64,000 nucleotides of DNA from Chloranthus sessilifolius (GCA_021018995.1 CM037596.1:9809501-9873500); one strand, 5' to 3'. Shown: positions 1 through 11,149, counted from the first letter of the stretch. The notes: generated by a model from the letters alone, not told the origin. Program-made: numbers and translations.

Positions 1-1197
1 GAATCCTAAGTGCGTGTGTGTGTGAATACAAAGTAAAGTAAATAAGTATGACGTCTCCAATGGATGTGAATATGATAAAGGCATTTGTGTGATCCATGGA
101 CTTGGACATCTCAGGGATGTATGTGATTATGTAAAGTAAAGAGAATGAGAATGATAAGGCCTAATTTACTATATTTAGCACAATCACACAGTGAATAACT
201 ATATGTAGTGAACTTGATATTTAAAGTTTGGAGACTACTCCACCGACGTGGTGGAATACCCACGACTGATGCGATAGGATATCCGTGACCGGTACGGCGG
301 CCAATCCGTACACCAGTTGGCCATCCCAGGGATGTAAATGCTTACGTATGAGATATAAACCTTATCACCTATGAGAAAGGGACCTGGGTAGTATTAAAAG
401 ATATGAAAAATGTCTGATTAGACGACGATGGTGGGTATTCCATCGGGTGCCCGACGCTATAGTAAGTCGAAAAATATTGGCTATGATTTAAGTCTTTAGG
501 CCGAATCATCGTGGTTTATGAACAAGTTGGGAACAAATGAAATGTGTAAAGTAACAGTAACTTACAATTCATCTTTTCAGTCATTTCAACTGTTTTTCCA
601 ATAAATTCATTGATACATCATACTGTTAAATATCATGATATATATGTGACAGTTTAACTTATATGTTCATTCAGTTGTTTCCCTATTGAGCTAAGATGTA
701 GCTCACCCCTTTAGACTATACGTCACAGGTTTCGTGCTTGTAGCTGCCACTGTTTCTGGGGGTATATATCCAGAGGACTCGGATTACAAACCCAGAGAGG
801 ATTTGGAGCCCCCTCTTGAGGAATTCTTCTAGGAGACCCCTGCGTACTTTGATTCGGTTTTGTGAAAGTACTGTATGGCTTAGTATGTCAAGCCCTTTTT
901 CTGTGAAAATGTAATTATATTGACATAATTTTTTTGACGAACCATTTGGGGTGACTTTGTTTTATCACCGATGGTTCGGACTGGTTCTTCTGCTCATGCA
1001 GTGGCATGAGATTAGAACTGTCTTTTGGGTTCTTATTAGAATAATATATCATTAATGCATGAGAGATCTTGTTTCATTCATTTCTTATGCTTTATTGTGC
1101 TTGGTTATATCAATGTTCCGTACAGGTTTATGGGGCACAGCCTTGAGGGTCGTGCTGATGGCACAGGTTTCGGGGTGTCGAAATCTGGGCTGTCACA
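1..1197 (+). repeat. Tekay 5' LTR (3' part only)
   Basis: Aligns colinearly with 25984-27178 and ends in the same TGTCACA. About the first 1.1 kb of the LTR lies before the window. A short GT run near position 10-25 is much longer in the 3' LTR (25993-26017), showing slippage after insertion. The ORF at 1055-1270 is LTR sequence and is not treated as a gene. Confidence 0.9.
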
Positions 1198-1198
1198 G

Positions 1199-1211
1199 TT
1201 GATATCAAAAC
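1199..1211 (+). promoter_or_regulatory. Degenerate primer binding site (tRNA-iMet type)
   Basis: TTGATATCAAAAC starts one base after the LTR end. It differs from the usual TTGGTATCAGAGC only by three G-to-A changes, the expected result of methyl-C deamination on the other strand. Confidence 0.75.
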
Positions 1212-1302
1212 AGTTTCTTTTAGAAATTCTAACAATTCTTGTTTTGTCAGAGCATATGGACTTCTGCTAATGAAATATTGGTTTCACTTGCAGACCGTTA
1301 TA

Positions 1303-1828
1303 TCTTCTAGGGGAAGAGGCCGACCCAGGGGCGGTCATGATAGAAATTTACGTAGTAGAGATGATTTCATCTCGACTACGAATGGAGTACCGATGGGAAG
1401 CAGAGGGGGCTTCAGGAAATAGTAGCCAAGAGGGCCAAGATCAGGAAGAGAACCGAGAAAGAGATCATCAGGAAAGAGATCAAAGGGACAATGAGAGAAT
1501 AAGGGAAAGGAATGAAGAGAGAGAGGAGCGTCAGAGGATGATGCACACTATGGAAACCATGGCGACAGCCATGACTCAGCAAGCAGTGTCTCTGGCAGCT
1601 AATACAATGTCAGTGATTAATAACAACCACCTACACCTCTAGTAGGTCTGACACAAGCAGTTACCTTTGCATTTATAGAGTTTAGGAGGATGCGTCCTCC
1701 TAACTTTTCAGGGCAAGGTGAGCCAATAGCTGCTAAGAATTGGCTGAGTGAAATGGAGGTGTTTCGCTTGCTTACATGCACGGAGGATGAAAGCGTAAGA
1801 AGGGTAGCTTATATGCTTGATGGGGAGG
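1303..1828 (+). pseudogene. gag: Tekay gag, N-terminal part (broken)
   Basis: N-terminal half of the capsid polyprotein. A basic RGRPRGG stretch (about 1309-1340) is read in one frame. An acidic-basic charged stretch rich in E, R and Q (1400-1640) is read in a second frame. The capsid start, with RRMRPPNFSGQG, NWLSEMEVF and VAYMLDGE, returns to the first frame at about 1627. The two frame changes compensate for each other, so the middle block is shifted. At 1828 the gene is cut, inside a glycine/alanine codon of the MLDGEA motif, by the Athila-like insertion, and resumes at 17917. The family role is assembly of the virus-like particle; this copy cannot make an intact protein. Confidence 0.85.
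1824..1828. repeat. Target site duplication GGAGG (left)
   Basis: GGAGG directly precedes the first LTR and is repeated at 17912-17916 directly after the third LTR. Removing 1829-17911 and one copy joins the Tekay gag frame exactly. Confidence 0.95.
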
Positions 1829-2077
1829 TGATCGGTGCTGAAATATGACTATATTTCATACCTTAAACCCTACACTTAGCAGTTCGATGAAAGTATTTGA
1901 TGGTTGTTGTGAGGTTTTGATGTTTACAGGTGTTTCTGACAGTTAGATCGTTCAAGTGCATAAAAGAAGGAAATTAAAGGCTATAAAAGAGCGATGGACA
2001 AAAAGGTCCAAATAAGCATTGAAAGCCATGAAGAGAATCAACTTCCATCAAGAAAGGGAAGACTTTGCATTGAAGAG

Positions 2078-2301
2078 TCAATCGATTGAGGCATTATTGT
2101 CAATCGATTGACAGATGGAGTAAAACTCAACCCTAGAAAGTCAATCGATTGAGACATGAAATTCAATCGATTGAGACAAAAAGGCAAAAGTGTCTTAAAG
2201 GAGGTTAAATTCAAAGTTCAATCGATTGAGATCTAAGCCTCAATCGATTGAGGCAATTATTCAAAGTTCAATCGATTGAGATCTAAGCCTCAATCGATTG
2301 A
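2078..2301. repeat. Palindrome array in LTR 1 (8 x TCAATCGATTGA)
   Basis: Eight exact copies of the 12-base self-complementary word TCAATCGATTGA within 224 bp, with a 51-bp direct repeat of the last two pairs. The array ends about 30 bp before the TATA box, so it sits where upstream promoter elements of U3 would be. Equivalent arrays are at 9489-9712 and 16852-17075. Confidence 0.95.
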
Positions 2302-2330
2302 GGCAATTAGGGTTAGTTTGAATCGGCTAT

Positions 2331-2337
2331 TATAAAT
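2331..2337 (+). promoter_or_regulatory. TATA box of LTR 1
   Basis: TATAAAT about 500 bp into the LTR, after the palindrome array. Counterparts are TATAAAA in LTR 2 and LTR 3. It would start the genomic RNA. Confidence 0.6.
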
Positions 2338-3129
2338 AAGAGGCCTGACTTTTGTAAAGGAGCTTTTTGAATATAGAGCTTTTTGTAGGGTTTTTAGTTT
2401 TTTTTAGTTTAGTTTTAGTTTAAATTGTTTTTTTGTAAAGAGACTTGCTTAGAACATATTTTTATTTTAGTTTTCTTTTCTCTTGGGAATGGACTTGAAT
2501 GAAATTGAAGATCTTGCACCAAGGATGAGTGGCTAAAGTCGAGATCGGGAAGATGCGATCCCCATAAGTACCCATATTTTATGTTTAATGCCATAGTATA
2601 ATATTGTCATCATCAAATTGTTTTCTCAAAGTTTGTGATTATGTTTATGTTGTTTTGATCTAAACATCATGAGATACGCTATGCTTTTAGCATGATTCAT
2701 ACCGCAATGTTAGGCTGAGTCATCGTTTTTAGATAGGGTATGCCGGGTTAATGATCATGCTTAATTACTAGTCATTTGATCTTTTGGAATGATGGTGTGT
2801 TTGATGATTAATAAAACTGTGGGTTTAATAATAGAAAGGGATGCAAATCTGGGGTAGCATATTCCTTGATCTCGTCTTAAAATTTGTTCTTAAATTTCTC
2901 ATTACATAATTTTTAGATTAATTTAGTTTCTTTCTTGCAATTAGAAAAGTGTTAATTTTTGGTAAAAATTAAATCTGCCCCTTGGTACTTCCTCGGGGAT
3001 ATTTTCTACATCTCTAGGAAGAATTGAATAAAATTTCAGATTTCCCTGTGGGTTCGACACCCTTGTTCTTGCCTTACTAGAACAGATCTTGTACACTTGC
3101 AAGGGTTAATTTAAAATCGATCAAGTTTT

Positions 3130-3147
3130 TGGCGCCGTTGCCGGGGA
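3130..3147 (+). promoter_or_regulatory. Primer binding site, tRNA-Asp type
   Basis: TGGCGCCGTTGCCGGGGA begins six bases after LTR 1. It is complementary to a tRNA 3' end of the form TCCCCGGCAACGGCGCCA, the tRNA-Asp-type primer common in Athila/Tat elements. The same position in the second unit (about 10537-10552) is scrambled. Confidence 0.85.
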
Positions 3148-3199
3148 AATCGGCGAAATTTTGGTTAATTCCGATTAGAGAATTTTGTTTTTATAGCAG

Positions 3200-3722
3200 T
3201 CAATCGATTGAGAATAACCCCTCAATCGATTGACTCTATTTTGTGTGTGCGTTTGCTTGTCAGTCAATCGATTGAGCCTTGTTCTCAATCGATTGACTGT
3301 GTGTGTTTTTAGCAATAATTGTGTCTCAATCTATTGACACAACTCTGTCAATAGATTGAAAGCTGAAAATAGAAATAAAAAAAATAAAAATAAAATAAAA
3401 AATAAAAAAAAATCAAAAACAAATTTCTTTCCTTAATTCTTCTCTCTTAAATTAGATTTTGCAATCTTCTTTTAGGAAGTTTAGGTTTTTAGAAATTCTT
3501 AGTTTAGTAGGATTCTTTTTTTTTTTATTTTCCTCTTTTAGATTTTATAGGATTTTCTAAAAATAGTTTTTAGGAAGTTTATATTTTTATTTTTTATTCT
3601 TTTAGGTAGTTTTTATTTTAGGAAGTTTTTTTTTTAGGAAGGATTTTATATTCTTAGTTTATATTCTTAGTTTAGAAGTTTTTATTTTAGGAAAGTTTTA
3701 GAAAATAAATAAATAAATAAAT

Positions 3723-3764
<42 letters not shown>

Positions 3765-4213
3765 GATTGTTTTTCTTTCCTCTTTCTCCTTACTTTGGTC
3801 ACTGTGCACCTTTCTCTCAATCGATTGACCAGTCTATGTCAATCGATTGACACTGGATTTTAAACTTTTGTGAAGTTCTTGCCTTCTCTCAATCGATTGA
3901 GAGCAGCCCCTCAATAGATTGACTGGCAAACTTTTTTGAGTGCTCTCTACTCTTTGTTCAATCGATTGACATTCCTATGTCAATCAATTGACACAACTCT
4001 TGTGTGCTTTAATCTTGGAACCTCAATCGATTGAGAGCAGCCTCTCAATCGATTGACTGACAAAGTCTTGGTGTGAAATTCTGTGTGTTTTTTTTTACTC
4101 TTGGAACCTCAATCGATTGAGAGCAGCCCCTCAATCGATTGACTGATAAAGTCATTTTTATGCAAATTTGTGTGCTTCTGTCAATCTATTGAGACCACTG
4201 TCTCAATCGATTG
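3200..4213. repeat. Leader palindrome array, unit 1 (about 18 copies)
   Basis: About 18 copies of TCAATCGATTGA or one-base variants (TCAATCTATTGA, TCAATAGATTGA, TCAATCAATTGA), mostly in pairs 8-35 bp apart. The longer module CTCAATCGATTGAGAGCAGC followed by a second palindrome recurs near 3888, 4022 and 4107. A 30-40 base A-run lies at about 3728-3760. No coding potential; this is the untranslated leader between PBS and gag. Confidence 0.9.
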
Positions 4214-4269
4214 AGATTGTGTGTGGATTTATTTTGGATTCTTCAAACCCTTGATTGGGAGTGTGGTGT

Positions 4270-5603
4270 ATGAACTTTACTCGTTCTCATCACCCACACT
4301 TACTACCGTTTAATCCGGAGATCGAACGATCTTTGCGAGACAATCGTAGAATCCAAAGGAATCAGTATCATCATACTGATACCATGGCTGATCAAGAGCA
4401 AGAAATGAATGGAAACAACAACCAGAATGGCAACAATGCAAATAATGGACATAATGGGAACAATAATTACTATGAGGGACCTAGAACACTTGAATATTAT
4501 AATGATCCCGGTTTTACGAGGATCGATGCATCATGCATGCTCCCATCCCAGGGAACCACTATGAATTCAAATCTGCGATGATTCATATGCTACCAATTTT
4601 CCATGGTTTGGCAAATGAAAATCCACACGTTCATTTAAATGAATTCACTGGGGTATGCAAAATGTTCAGAGTCCACAACGTTACTGACGAGATAGCGAAG
4701 CTCCGACTCTTTCCGTTCTCTTTACGAGATAAGGCAAAAACGTGGTTCTATTCCTTAGAACCACAATCTATTCGGAGTTGGGCCGAGCTACATCGTCAGT
4801 TCCTCAAGAAGTACTTTCCCATGACGAAGGCCATTGAGTTGCGTCAAAAGATTCAATTCTTTTCCCAACAACCTACTGAAACATTCCATGAATGTTGGGA
4901 ACGTTTTAAGGAATTAATCAGAAGTTGCCCTAATCATCAAATTCCAAGGTGGCAACAAATCCAAAGCTTTTACAATGGACTAATTCCTGAAGAAAGACGC
5001 ATGGTTGATGCATCTTGTGGTGGATCTTGTGCCACGAAAGAGGCCGATGAGTTGTAGGCATTGTTTGAGAAATTGTATCAAACCTCGATACAAAGTGCGA
5101 CACTGGGGCGAACCACTTTGGACTTAGCACCTAAATCTCATGTGTTGACCAAAGACGGATTGTATGAAGTCAACAATAATAACTCTGATCTATCAACCAA
5201 GGTTGATATGCTGTCCAAACAGATGACAATGTTGTTAGCTGCAACCAAGCAAGCTAAAGTTCCTGTCACCCCCACTGTATGCTCAATCTGTGAACACCCA
5301 GGTCATATGGCTAATGAGTGCCCAACTACCTTGACATTCATTCCTGATGAATCTACTCTTCCAGAGCAGATAAATGTCACTCAATCTTATCAGCGGAAAG
5401 GTAGAAACGTGTACTCAAATACCTACAACCCAGAGTGGAAAAATCACCCCAACTTAGGATGGGGTGGCTCAAACCAAACTGGTCAGGTCAACCAGCAATA
5501 CCGAGCCAATCCTATGAATGGACAACAAGTTTTTCCACAAAATTTTCAAAGAAAATTTCCGTCCACACAAAATTTTCAGCAGAATTCTAATTTTCACCTG
5601 TAA
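4270..5603 (+). pseudogene. gag: Athila-like gag, unit 1
   Basis: Capsid/nucleocapsid polyprotein. The N-terminal section (4270-4520) is Asn-rich. A one-frame slip near 4515-4530 precedes the main gag domain (about 4533-5057), with FPFSLRDKAKTWFYSLEP, FLKKYFP and FHECWERFKEL motifs typical of the retrotransposon gag fold. An in-frame TAG at 5055-5057 interrupts it. The frame then continues to a CCHC knuckle CSICEHPGHMANEC (about 5278-5320). A TAA at about 5601 ends the frame in a short scrambled patch. I chose the ATG at 4270. The same internal TAG occurs in unit 2, so it predates the dimer. Confidence 0.85.
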
Positions 5604-5726
5604 TTCTAACTTTCAATGTATGCTCCATATTCTCATCCCAATTCGATTTAAAATCGAAATTTCAATCAGAATCCTAATCAATCTCATACAAGCACTTCAA
5701 AGGATTCTGATCTGGAAGAAAAGGTA
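5604..5726 (+). other. Scrambled gag-protease linker, unit 1
   Basis: Corresponds to unit 2 at about 12953-13087, where an open, Asn/Gln-rich frame continues. Here several short blocks (near 5598, 5615 and 5648) have replaced CAG/CTG/CCGG-containing words, breaking the frame. Beyond that it is the gag C-terminal tail. Confidence 0.6.
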
Positions 5727-7022
5727 ATGCGCAGTATGCAATCTTTTCAACAGATGATAATCGACCAAGTCAGTCAATTGGCAAATCAACTGAGTCGACG
5801 AGAGGAGGGTAAGCTTCCCAGCCAACCCATCAACAATCCTCGCCAAGCATCATCCGATGAAGGACCATTAAATAGTCAGCTGAAAGTCATTCTTGTGTTG
5901 CGAAGTGGACGGGAAGTTCATAATCAAGTGGAATTGCCCGTGGAAGCAGAGGAAAAAAGTGAAGCAGACAAAGAGCAGGAAGCAGATAAAAAGAAAGAGT
6001 CAGAGAGAAGAGCGGAGAAAGAGAGAAGAAAAGAGGAGGAAGAGAAAAGAAGAGAGAAGGGAAAAGAAAAGGTGATAGAGGATGAGTCTCCCTCAACTGT
6101 CCAACAAGGACAAGATTCAGAAGGGGAACCCGCACCTTTTGTCCCAAAGGCACCATTTCCTCAATGCCTAACTCCTCCATCAAGAATGGGAAAGGGACCA
6201 ACAAAAATGGAAGATATTTTCGAAACATTTAAGCAAGTAAAGATAAACCTTCCATTGCTTGAAACGATCAAGCAAGTGCCTGAGTATGCAAAGTTTTTCA
6301 AAGATTTATGCACTCGGAAGAGAAAGGCACGTAATCATGTTTCGAGGAAAGTGTTCTTGACTAATCAAGTCAGTTCCATATTGCAATTGGAAACCCCACA
6401 AAAACTAAAAGACCCTGGAGTTCCTACTGTTCCATGTGTCATTGGTGGGCAACCAGTTGGGAAAGCGTTATTGGATTTGGGAGCTAGTGTTAATTTAATC
6501 CCATATTCATTGTACGAGAAATTCGGACTGGGTGAATTGAGACCCACAACGGTCACACTGAATCGCGATAGATCAGAAAGAAGACCGAGGGGTGTTGTCG
6601 AGGATGTCTTGGTTGGAATAGACAAGTTTGTCTTTCCAGTGGACTTTGTTATTTTAGACATGGAATCATCTGTTAAATCAATTAATCAAGTCCCCATCAT
6701 CCTTGGATGTCCGTTTCTCGCTACTGCCAACGCTTGCATAAATTGTCGAACAGGTGTCATGGACGTATCTTTTGGAAACATGAAGGTTCGATTGAATATT
6801 TTCCATACGATGAACCATTTCCCTGACGAGGATGAGGTCGATTGTTTTTACATCGATCGCATGGACAAAGTAATGGATGAAGCATTACCATCAATGCTCA
6901 TCAAAGAAGAAGTTGAAACGGCTTTGTTGGCCTTCTCTGAGAAAAAGGGATCTAAAAGGAGGCAGTTAGAAGAGAAAATTTGGTGTTCACCATGTCAAGA
7001 TGCTAAAAGTGTGCACAGGTAG
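5727..7022 (+). CDS. pro: Athila-like gag C-terminus and aspartic protease, unit 1
   Basis: Open for 431 codons. Residues 1-80 are the gag tail. Residues about 75-125 are a highly charged EEK/RR coiled-coil-like stretch, and about 150-200 a linker conserved in Athila elements (FETFKQVKINLPLLETIKQ). From about residue 235 comes a pepsin-like retroviral protease with LLDLGASVNLIPYSLYEKF, where DLGAS stands at the catalytic DTG/DSG position as usual in this clade. RGVVEDVLVGIDKFVFPVDF and the ILGCPFL flap/terminal motif follow. The family role is cleavage of the gag polyprotein. The coding ends at TAG 7020-7022, and no RT follows, unlike in autonomous Athila. It would need fusion to gag, which is broken upstream. 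Confidence 0.8.
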   Translation: MRSMQSFQQMIIDQVSQLANQLSRREEGKLPSQPINNPRQASSDEGPLNSQLKVILVLRSGREVHNQVELPVEAEEKSEADKEQEADKKKESERRAEKERRKEEEEKRREKGKEKVIEDESPSTVQQGQDSEGEPAPFVPKAPFPQCLTPPSRMGKGPTKMEDIFETFKQVKINLPLLETIKQVPEYAKFFKDLCTRKRKARNHVSRKVFLTNQVSSILQLETPQKLKDPGVPTVPCVIGGQPVGKALLDLGASVNLIPYSLYEKFGLGELRPTTVTLNRDRSERRPRGVVEDVLVGIDKFVFPVDFVILDMESSVKSINQVPIILGCPFLATANACINCRTGVMDVSFGNMKVRLNIFHTMNHFPDEDEVDCFYIDRMDKVMDEALPSMLIKEEVETALLAFSEKKGSKRRQLEEKIWCSPCQDAKSVHR

Positions 7023-7169
7023 AATCACTACCTGTTAAAGTAAAGGCTGTGCTGACCCCATCAACCGAGCAGCCATCAACTGTGAAATTGAAACAGTTGA
7101 TCCAGGTATTTGATCCCGGTATTTGAGCAATGAAGAGGTCGAGCTGTCGACACTTAAACTCAGCGCTTC

Positions 7170-7185
7170 CTGGGAGGCAACCCAG
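7170..7185 (+). promoter_or_regulatory. Conserved hairpin CTGGGAGGCAACCCAG, unit 1
   Basis: CTGGG / CCCAG arms around AGGCAA, preceded by GCGCTTC. Present unchanged in unit 2. I recall very similar GGGAGGCAACCC words after the coding part of other plant Athila/Tat elements. The function is unknown. Confidence 0.6.
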
Positions 7186-9226
7186 TGTGTTTTACTTATT
7201 TTTGTTTTCCTTTTTGTTTTTGTTAGTTCTAGAATTTAGTTTTTAGTTTAGTTTAAGTTGTTTTACTTTCCAAATACATATAGCCACATTACCTTCAATC
7301 TATTTTGGTCATGTTCTAATTTGATGCATATATTCTCTGCACCTGATCTTTGTGTGAGGTACTTTTCAACAGGTTTGGGGGTGCCTACTTATTTCAAACA
7401 ATGAGGACATTGTCATTCTTAGGTTTGGGGGTATGGTTATCTATCTTGTGTTATGTATTAAAAAAAAAAAATATATATATATATATAATAATAATAATAA
7501 ATAAACAATTTTAACCATCATACATGATTTACTTTGCAGTAGTTTTCAAACTTTAGTTGATGATGCATGAGAATTTAATTTTGAGAATATTGATGGCATA
7601 TTTTGATTACTTGTATCTAGGATAATGAAGCTTAATGTGATAATTTGTGGATGACTTTGAAATTCATGCTTAGAATTTGTGCACCAAGATAAGATTTAGA
7701 AATCGATGAATTATTTTAAACGTTGGATCGTAGGTTCTTAGTGGAGACTAAACCTGGTGAGCTTTAGAGCTAATTTCCCGTCATTGATGAGTGAATACAT
7801 AAACTCGGAGTTTTCTTTGAATACGAATTATTTTGCATAATCTCATACATTTTATTTTGGCTTGTGACTTTGCATGAAATCAAATTCATATTATTGTGTT
7901 AGAACGTACTGTATATCTACTCAAGCCAAATAGGCAAGATTACCATCTTTTAAGGATATGATTGAAGGCCATCTTTGGCTCGTTTGTGCTTAAAATGTCC
8001 CACCTCATATGAATTTATCTTTCTAGTACCTCTTTGAGCCTATTGAAAAGTTTACCTTTATACATTCTTTGATAAGCCACATTAACCTTTAACCCTTTAC
8101 CATTTCGAAAATTCAGCTTTACCTTCTTATTTACGAGGCGTTGAAGCGAGGGATGAAAATGAGTGAAAAGAGAGTAAGTGGAGGATACCGAGTTGTGGTG
8201 TTCTTGAGAGTGTATGGCAAAAATATAAAAGAGAAAAAGGAGAAAAGAGAAATTTGACAAAGAATGAAAAATGTGAGGTACCATTAAGAAAAGAAATTCA
8301 AAAGAAGAAGAAAGTGTGAGAAAAGAAAAACATTGAAAAAAAAATGGTGTGAAATTAGAAAAGAAAAGAAGAGCAATAGAAAGAAAAGTTAGTACCTTTT
8401 TCCGATTTCTAAATTTTGAATCTAAATTCCCTTTCTTTGTTAGCCTTTCCCGAGACCCATTACAATGCTACATAAGAACTTCATGCTCTGATGTTGCATT
8501 GGTACCTTGTGGAGAGTAAATATGTGATACCTATGACACTTGATATGACATGCTTAGGATATTCAAGTATCCTTCTTATGAGATCTGTTTTTGTTCATTG
8601 ATTACATCGTGTTTCATTTATCATGTGAGACCTTTTTATTTATTTTGTATTGATCTCTCACATGTGTGCGAAAACTTACCCATCATCGGAGTGATTTTAT
8701 TTCGAGAGTATACCTAAAGTGAGGATTGAGTTGAGACATGAGATCCGATGATTTTCCGTTTGGACTAGTTCTAAGATGGATGAATCTTGGTTTTGGTATG
8801 CACACACTTCACGTTTAAGCATGAATGAATGAGTTATCTAACAATTTGAGCATTAGATTAATTTGAATGGATACTAGCATGATTGACATGACATTGGTAT
8901 TTAAGATTGATGATTCACATGTTGAACCAATTAATGATGTTTTTGTTTTTGAATGGTATATATGTTATAAAAAAAAAAAAAAAAAAAAATCATGTTTTGA
9001 AAACTCAATTTTGCCGATGGTTTGAAATTTTTCTTGCAATTTGGAAGTTTGTGGGTAACTTCACTGTAAACCTTCAGGAGACACAACTCCTCCACTAGGG
9101 ATCACCTAGGGTTTAAAGGCTTGTTGCACATGCTAAGTGCAATCGTGTTCCGTGGCATTTAAATTTTAGGATGTTAGTTTTATTTTTATATTTATCATTC
9201 TCTTTGCTCGAGGACTAGCAAAGTGT

Positions 9227-9239
9227 AGGTTTGGGGGTG
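9227..9239 (+). promoter_or_regulatory. Polypurine tract, unit 1
   Basis: AGGTTTGGGGGTG directly precedes LTR 2 and would prime plus-strand DNA. The same word also occurs internally near 7373 and 7422. Confidence 0.75.
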
Positions 9240-9488
9240 TGATCGGTGCTGAAATATGACTATATTTCATACCTTAAACCCTACACTTAGCAGTTCGATG
9301 AAAGTATTTGATGGTTGTTGTGAGGTTTTGATGTTTACAGGTGTTTCTGACAGTTAGATCGTTCAAGTGCATAAAAGAAGGAAATTAAAGGCTATAAAAG
9401 AGCGATGGACAAAAAGGTCCAAATAAGCATTGAAAGCCATGAAGAGAATCAACTTCCATCAAGAAAGGGAAGACTTTGCATTGAAGAG

Positions 9489-9712
9489 TCAATCGATTGA
9501 GGCATTATTGTCAATCGATTGACAGATGGAGTAAAACTCAACCCTAGAAAGTCAATCGATTGAGACATGAAATTCAATCGATTGAGACAAAAAGGCAAAA
9601 GTGTCTTAAAGGAGGTTAAATTCAAAGTTCAATCGATTGAGATCTAAGCCTCAATCGATTGAGGCAATTATTCAAAGTTCAATCGATTGAGATCTAAGCC
9701 TCAATCGATTGA
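9489..9712. repeat. Palindrome array in LTR 2
   Basis: Eight TCAATCGATTGA words in the same arrangement and spacing as LTR 1. Confidence 0.95.
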
Positions 9713-9741
9713 GGCAATTAGGGTTAGTTTGAATCGGCCAT

Positions 9742-9748
9742 TATAAAA
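9742..9748 (+). promoter_or_regulatory. TATA box of LTR 2
   Basis: TATAAAA, at the same distance after the palindrome array as in LTR 1. Confidence 0.6.
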
Positions 9749-10597
9749 GAGAGGCTACGGCTTTTGAAACGGAGCTTTTTATGCAGGGAGCTTTTTGGAG
9801 AGTTTTTAGTTTTAATTTTAGTTTAGTTTTTAGTTTAAATTGTTTTTTGTAAAGAGACTTGCTTAGAACATATTTTTATTAGTTTAGTTTTTTCTTGGGA
9901 ATGGACTTGAATGAAATTGAAGATCTTGCACCAAGGATGAGTGGCTAAAAAGGCAGAGATCGGGAAGATCGATCCCAGATAAGTACCCATATTTTATGTT
10001 TAATGCCATAGTATTATATTGTCATCATCAAATCGTTTTCTCAAAGTTTGTGATTATGTTTATGTTGTTTTGATCTAAACATCATGAGATACGCTATGCT
10101 TTTAGCATGATTCATACCGCAATGTTAGGCTGAGTCATCGTTTTTAGATAGGGTATGCCGGGTTAATGATCATGCTTAATTACTAGTCATTTGATCTTTT
10201 GGAATGATGGTGTGTTTGATGATTAATAAAACTGTGGGTTTAATAATAGAAAGGGATGCAAATCTGGGGTAGCATATTCCTTGATCTCGTCTTAAAATTT
10301 GTTCTTAAATTTCTCATTACATAATTTTTAGATTAATTTAGTTTCTTTCTTGCAATTAGAAAAGTGTTAATTTTTGGTTAAAATTAAATCGCTTCTTGGT
10401 ACTTCCTGGGATATTTTCTACATCTCTAGGAAGAATTGAATAAAATTTCAGATTTCCATGGGTTCGACACCTTGTTCTTGCCTTACTAGAATGATCTTGT
10501 ACACTTGCAAGGGTTAATTTAAAATCGATCAAGTTTTTACGTTCTGAAATCGTAAATTTTAGTTAATTCCGATTAGAGATTTTTGTTTTTATAGCAG

Positions 10598-11109
10598 TCA
10601 ATCGATTGAGAATAACCCCTCAATCGATTGACTCTATTTTGTGTGTGTGTTTGCTTGTCAGTCAATCGATTGAGCCTTGTTCTCAATCGATTGACTGTGT
10701 GTGTTTTTAGCAATAATTGTGTCTCAATCTATTGACACAACTCTGTCAATAGATTGAAAGCTGAAAATAGAAAAAAAAGAGAAAAAAAAAAAAAAAAAAA
10801 AAAATCAAAAACAAATTTCTTTCCTTAATTCTTCTCTCTTAGATTAGATTTTGCAATCTTCTTTTAGGAAGTTTAGGTTTTTAGAAGTTCTTAGTTTAGT
10901 AGGATTCTTTTTTTTTTATTTTCCTCTTTTAGATTTTATAGGATTTTCTAAAAATAGTTTTTAGGAAGTTTATATTTTTATTTTTTATTCTTTTAGGTAG
11001 TTTTTATTTTAGGAAGTTTTTTTTTTAGGAAGGATTTTATATTCTTAGTTTATATTCTTAGTTTAGAAGTTTTTATTTTAGGAAAGTTTTAGAAAATAAA
11101 TAAATAAAT

Positions 11110-11149
<40 letters not shown>

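Larger units (their letters stand above)
1829..3123 (+). repeat. Athila-like LTR 1
   Basis: 1295 bp, beginning TGATCGG and ending ATCGATCA, so TGATCG/CGATCA forms the short terminal inverted repeat. It contains eight TCAATCGATTGA palindromes (2078-2301) just upstream of a TATA box. The stretch near 2340-2390 differs in a short scrambled patch from LTRs 2 and 3, which agree with each other there. Confidence 0.95.
7023..9239 (+). other. Non-coding 3' region of unit 1
   Basis: About 2.2 kb without a supportable gene, in the place where RT, RNase H and integrase would be. It holds a conserved hairpin (7170-7185), two internal PPT-like words GGTTTGGGGGT (about 7373 and 7422), an (AT)n run (about 7471-7500), a G/A-rich stretch (8150-8400), an A-run (about 8970) and the terminal PPT. 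Its near-perfect match to unit 2 shows it is a fixed part of the element. Confidence 0.8.
9240..10531 (+). repeat. Athila-like LTR 2 (shared middle LTR)
   Basis: 1292 bp, same ends as LTR 1. It serves both as 3' LTR of unit 1 and 5' LTR of unit 2, with no target duplication on either side. Short scrambled patches occur near 9950-9990, 10390-10410 and 10455-10500, where LTRs 1 and 3 agree. Confidence 0.95.

Noticed and set aside
2078..4213. CRISPR-like array appearance (short repeated words with unique spacers)
   Set aside because: The words are 12-bp palindromes in a plant LTR and leader, with spacers of very uneven length, shared between LTRs; no cas genes and not a prokaryote.
5887..6228. 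113-codon minus-strand ORF
   Set aside because: Antisense shadow of the purine-rich charged stretch of the Athila-like gag-protease ORF.
8015..8284. 89-codon minus-strand ORF in the Athila-like 3' region
   Set aside because: The equivalent frame in unit 2 is broken, and the region is A/G-rich; no protein features.
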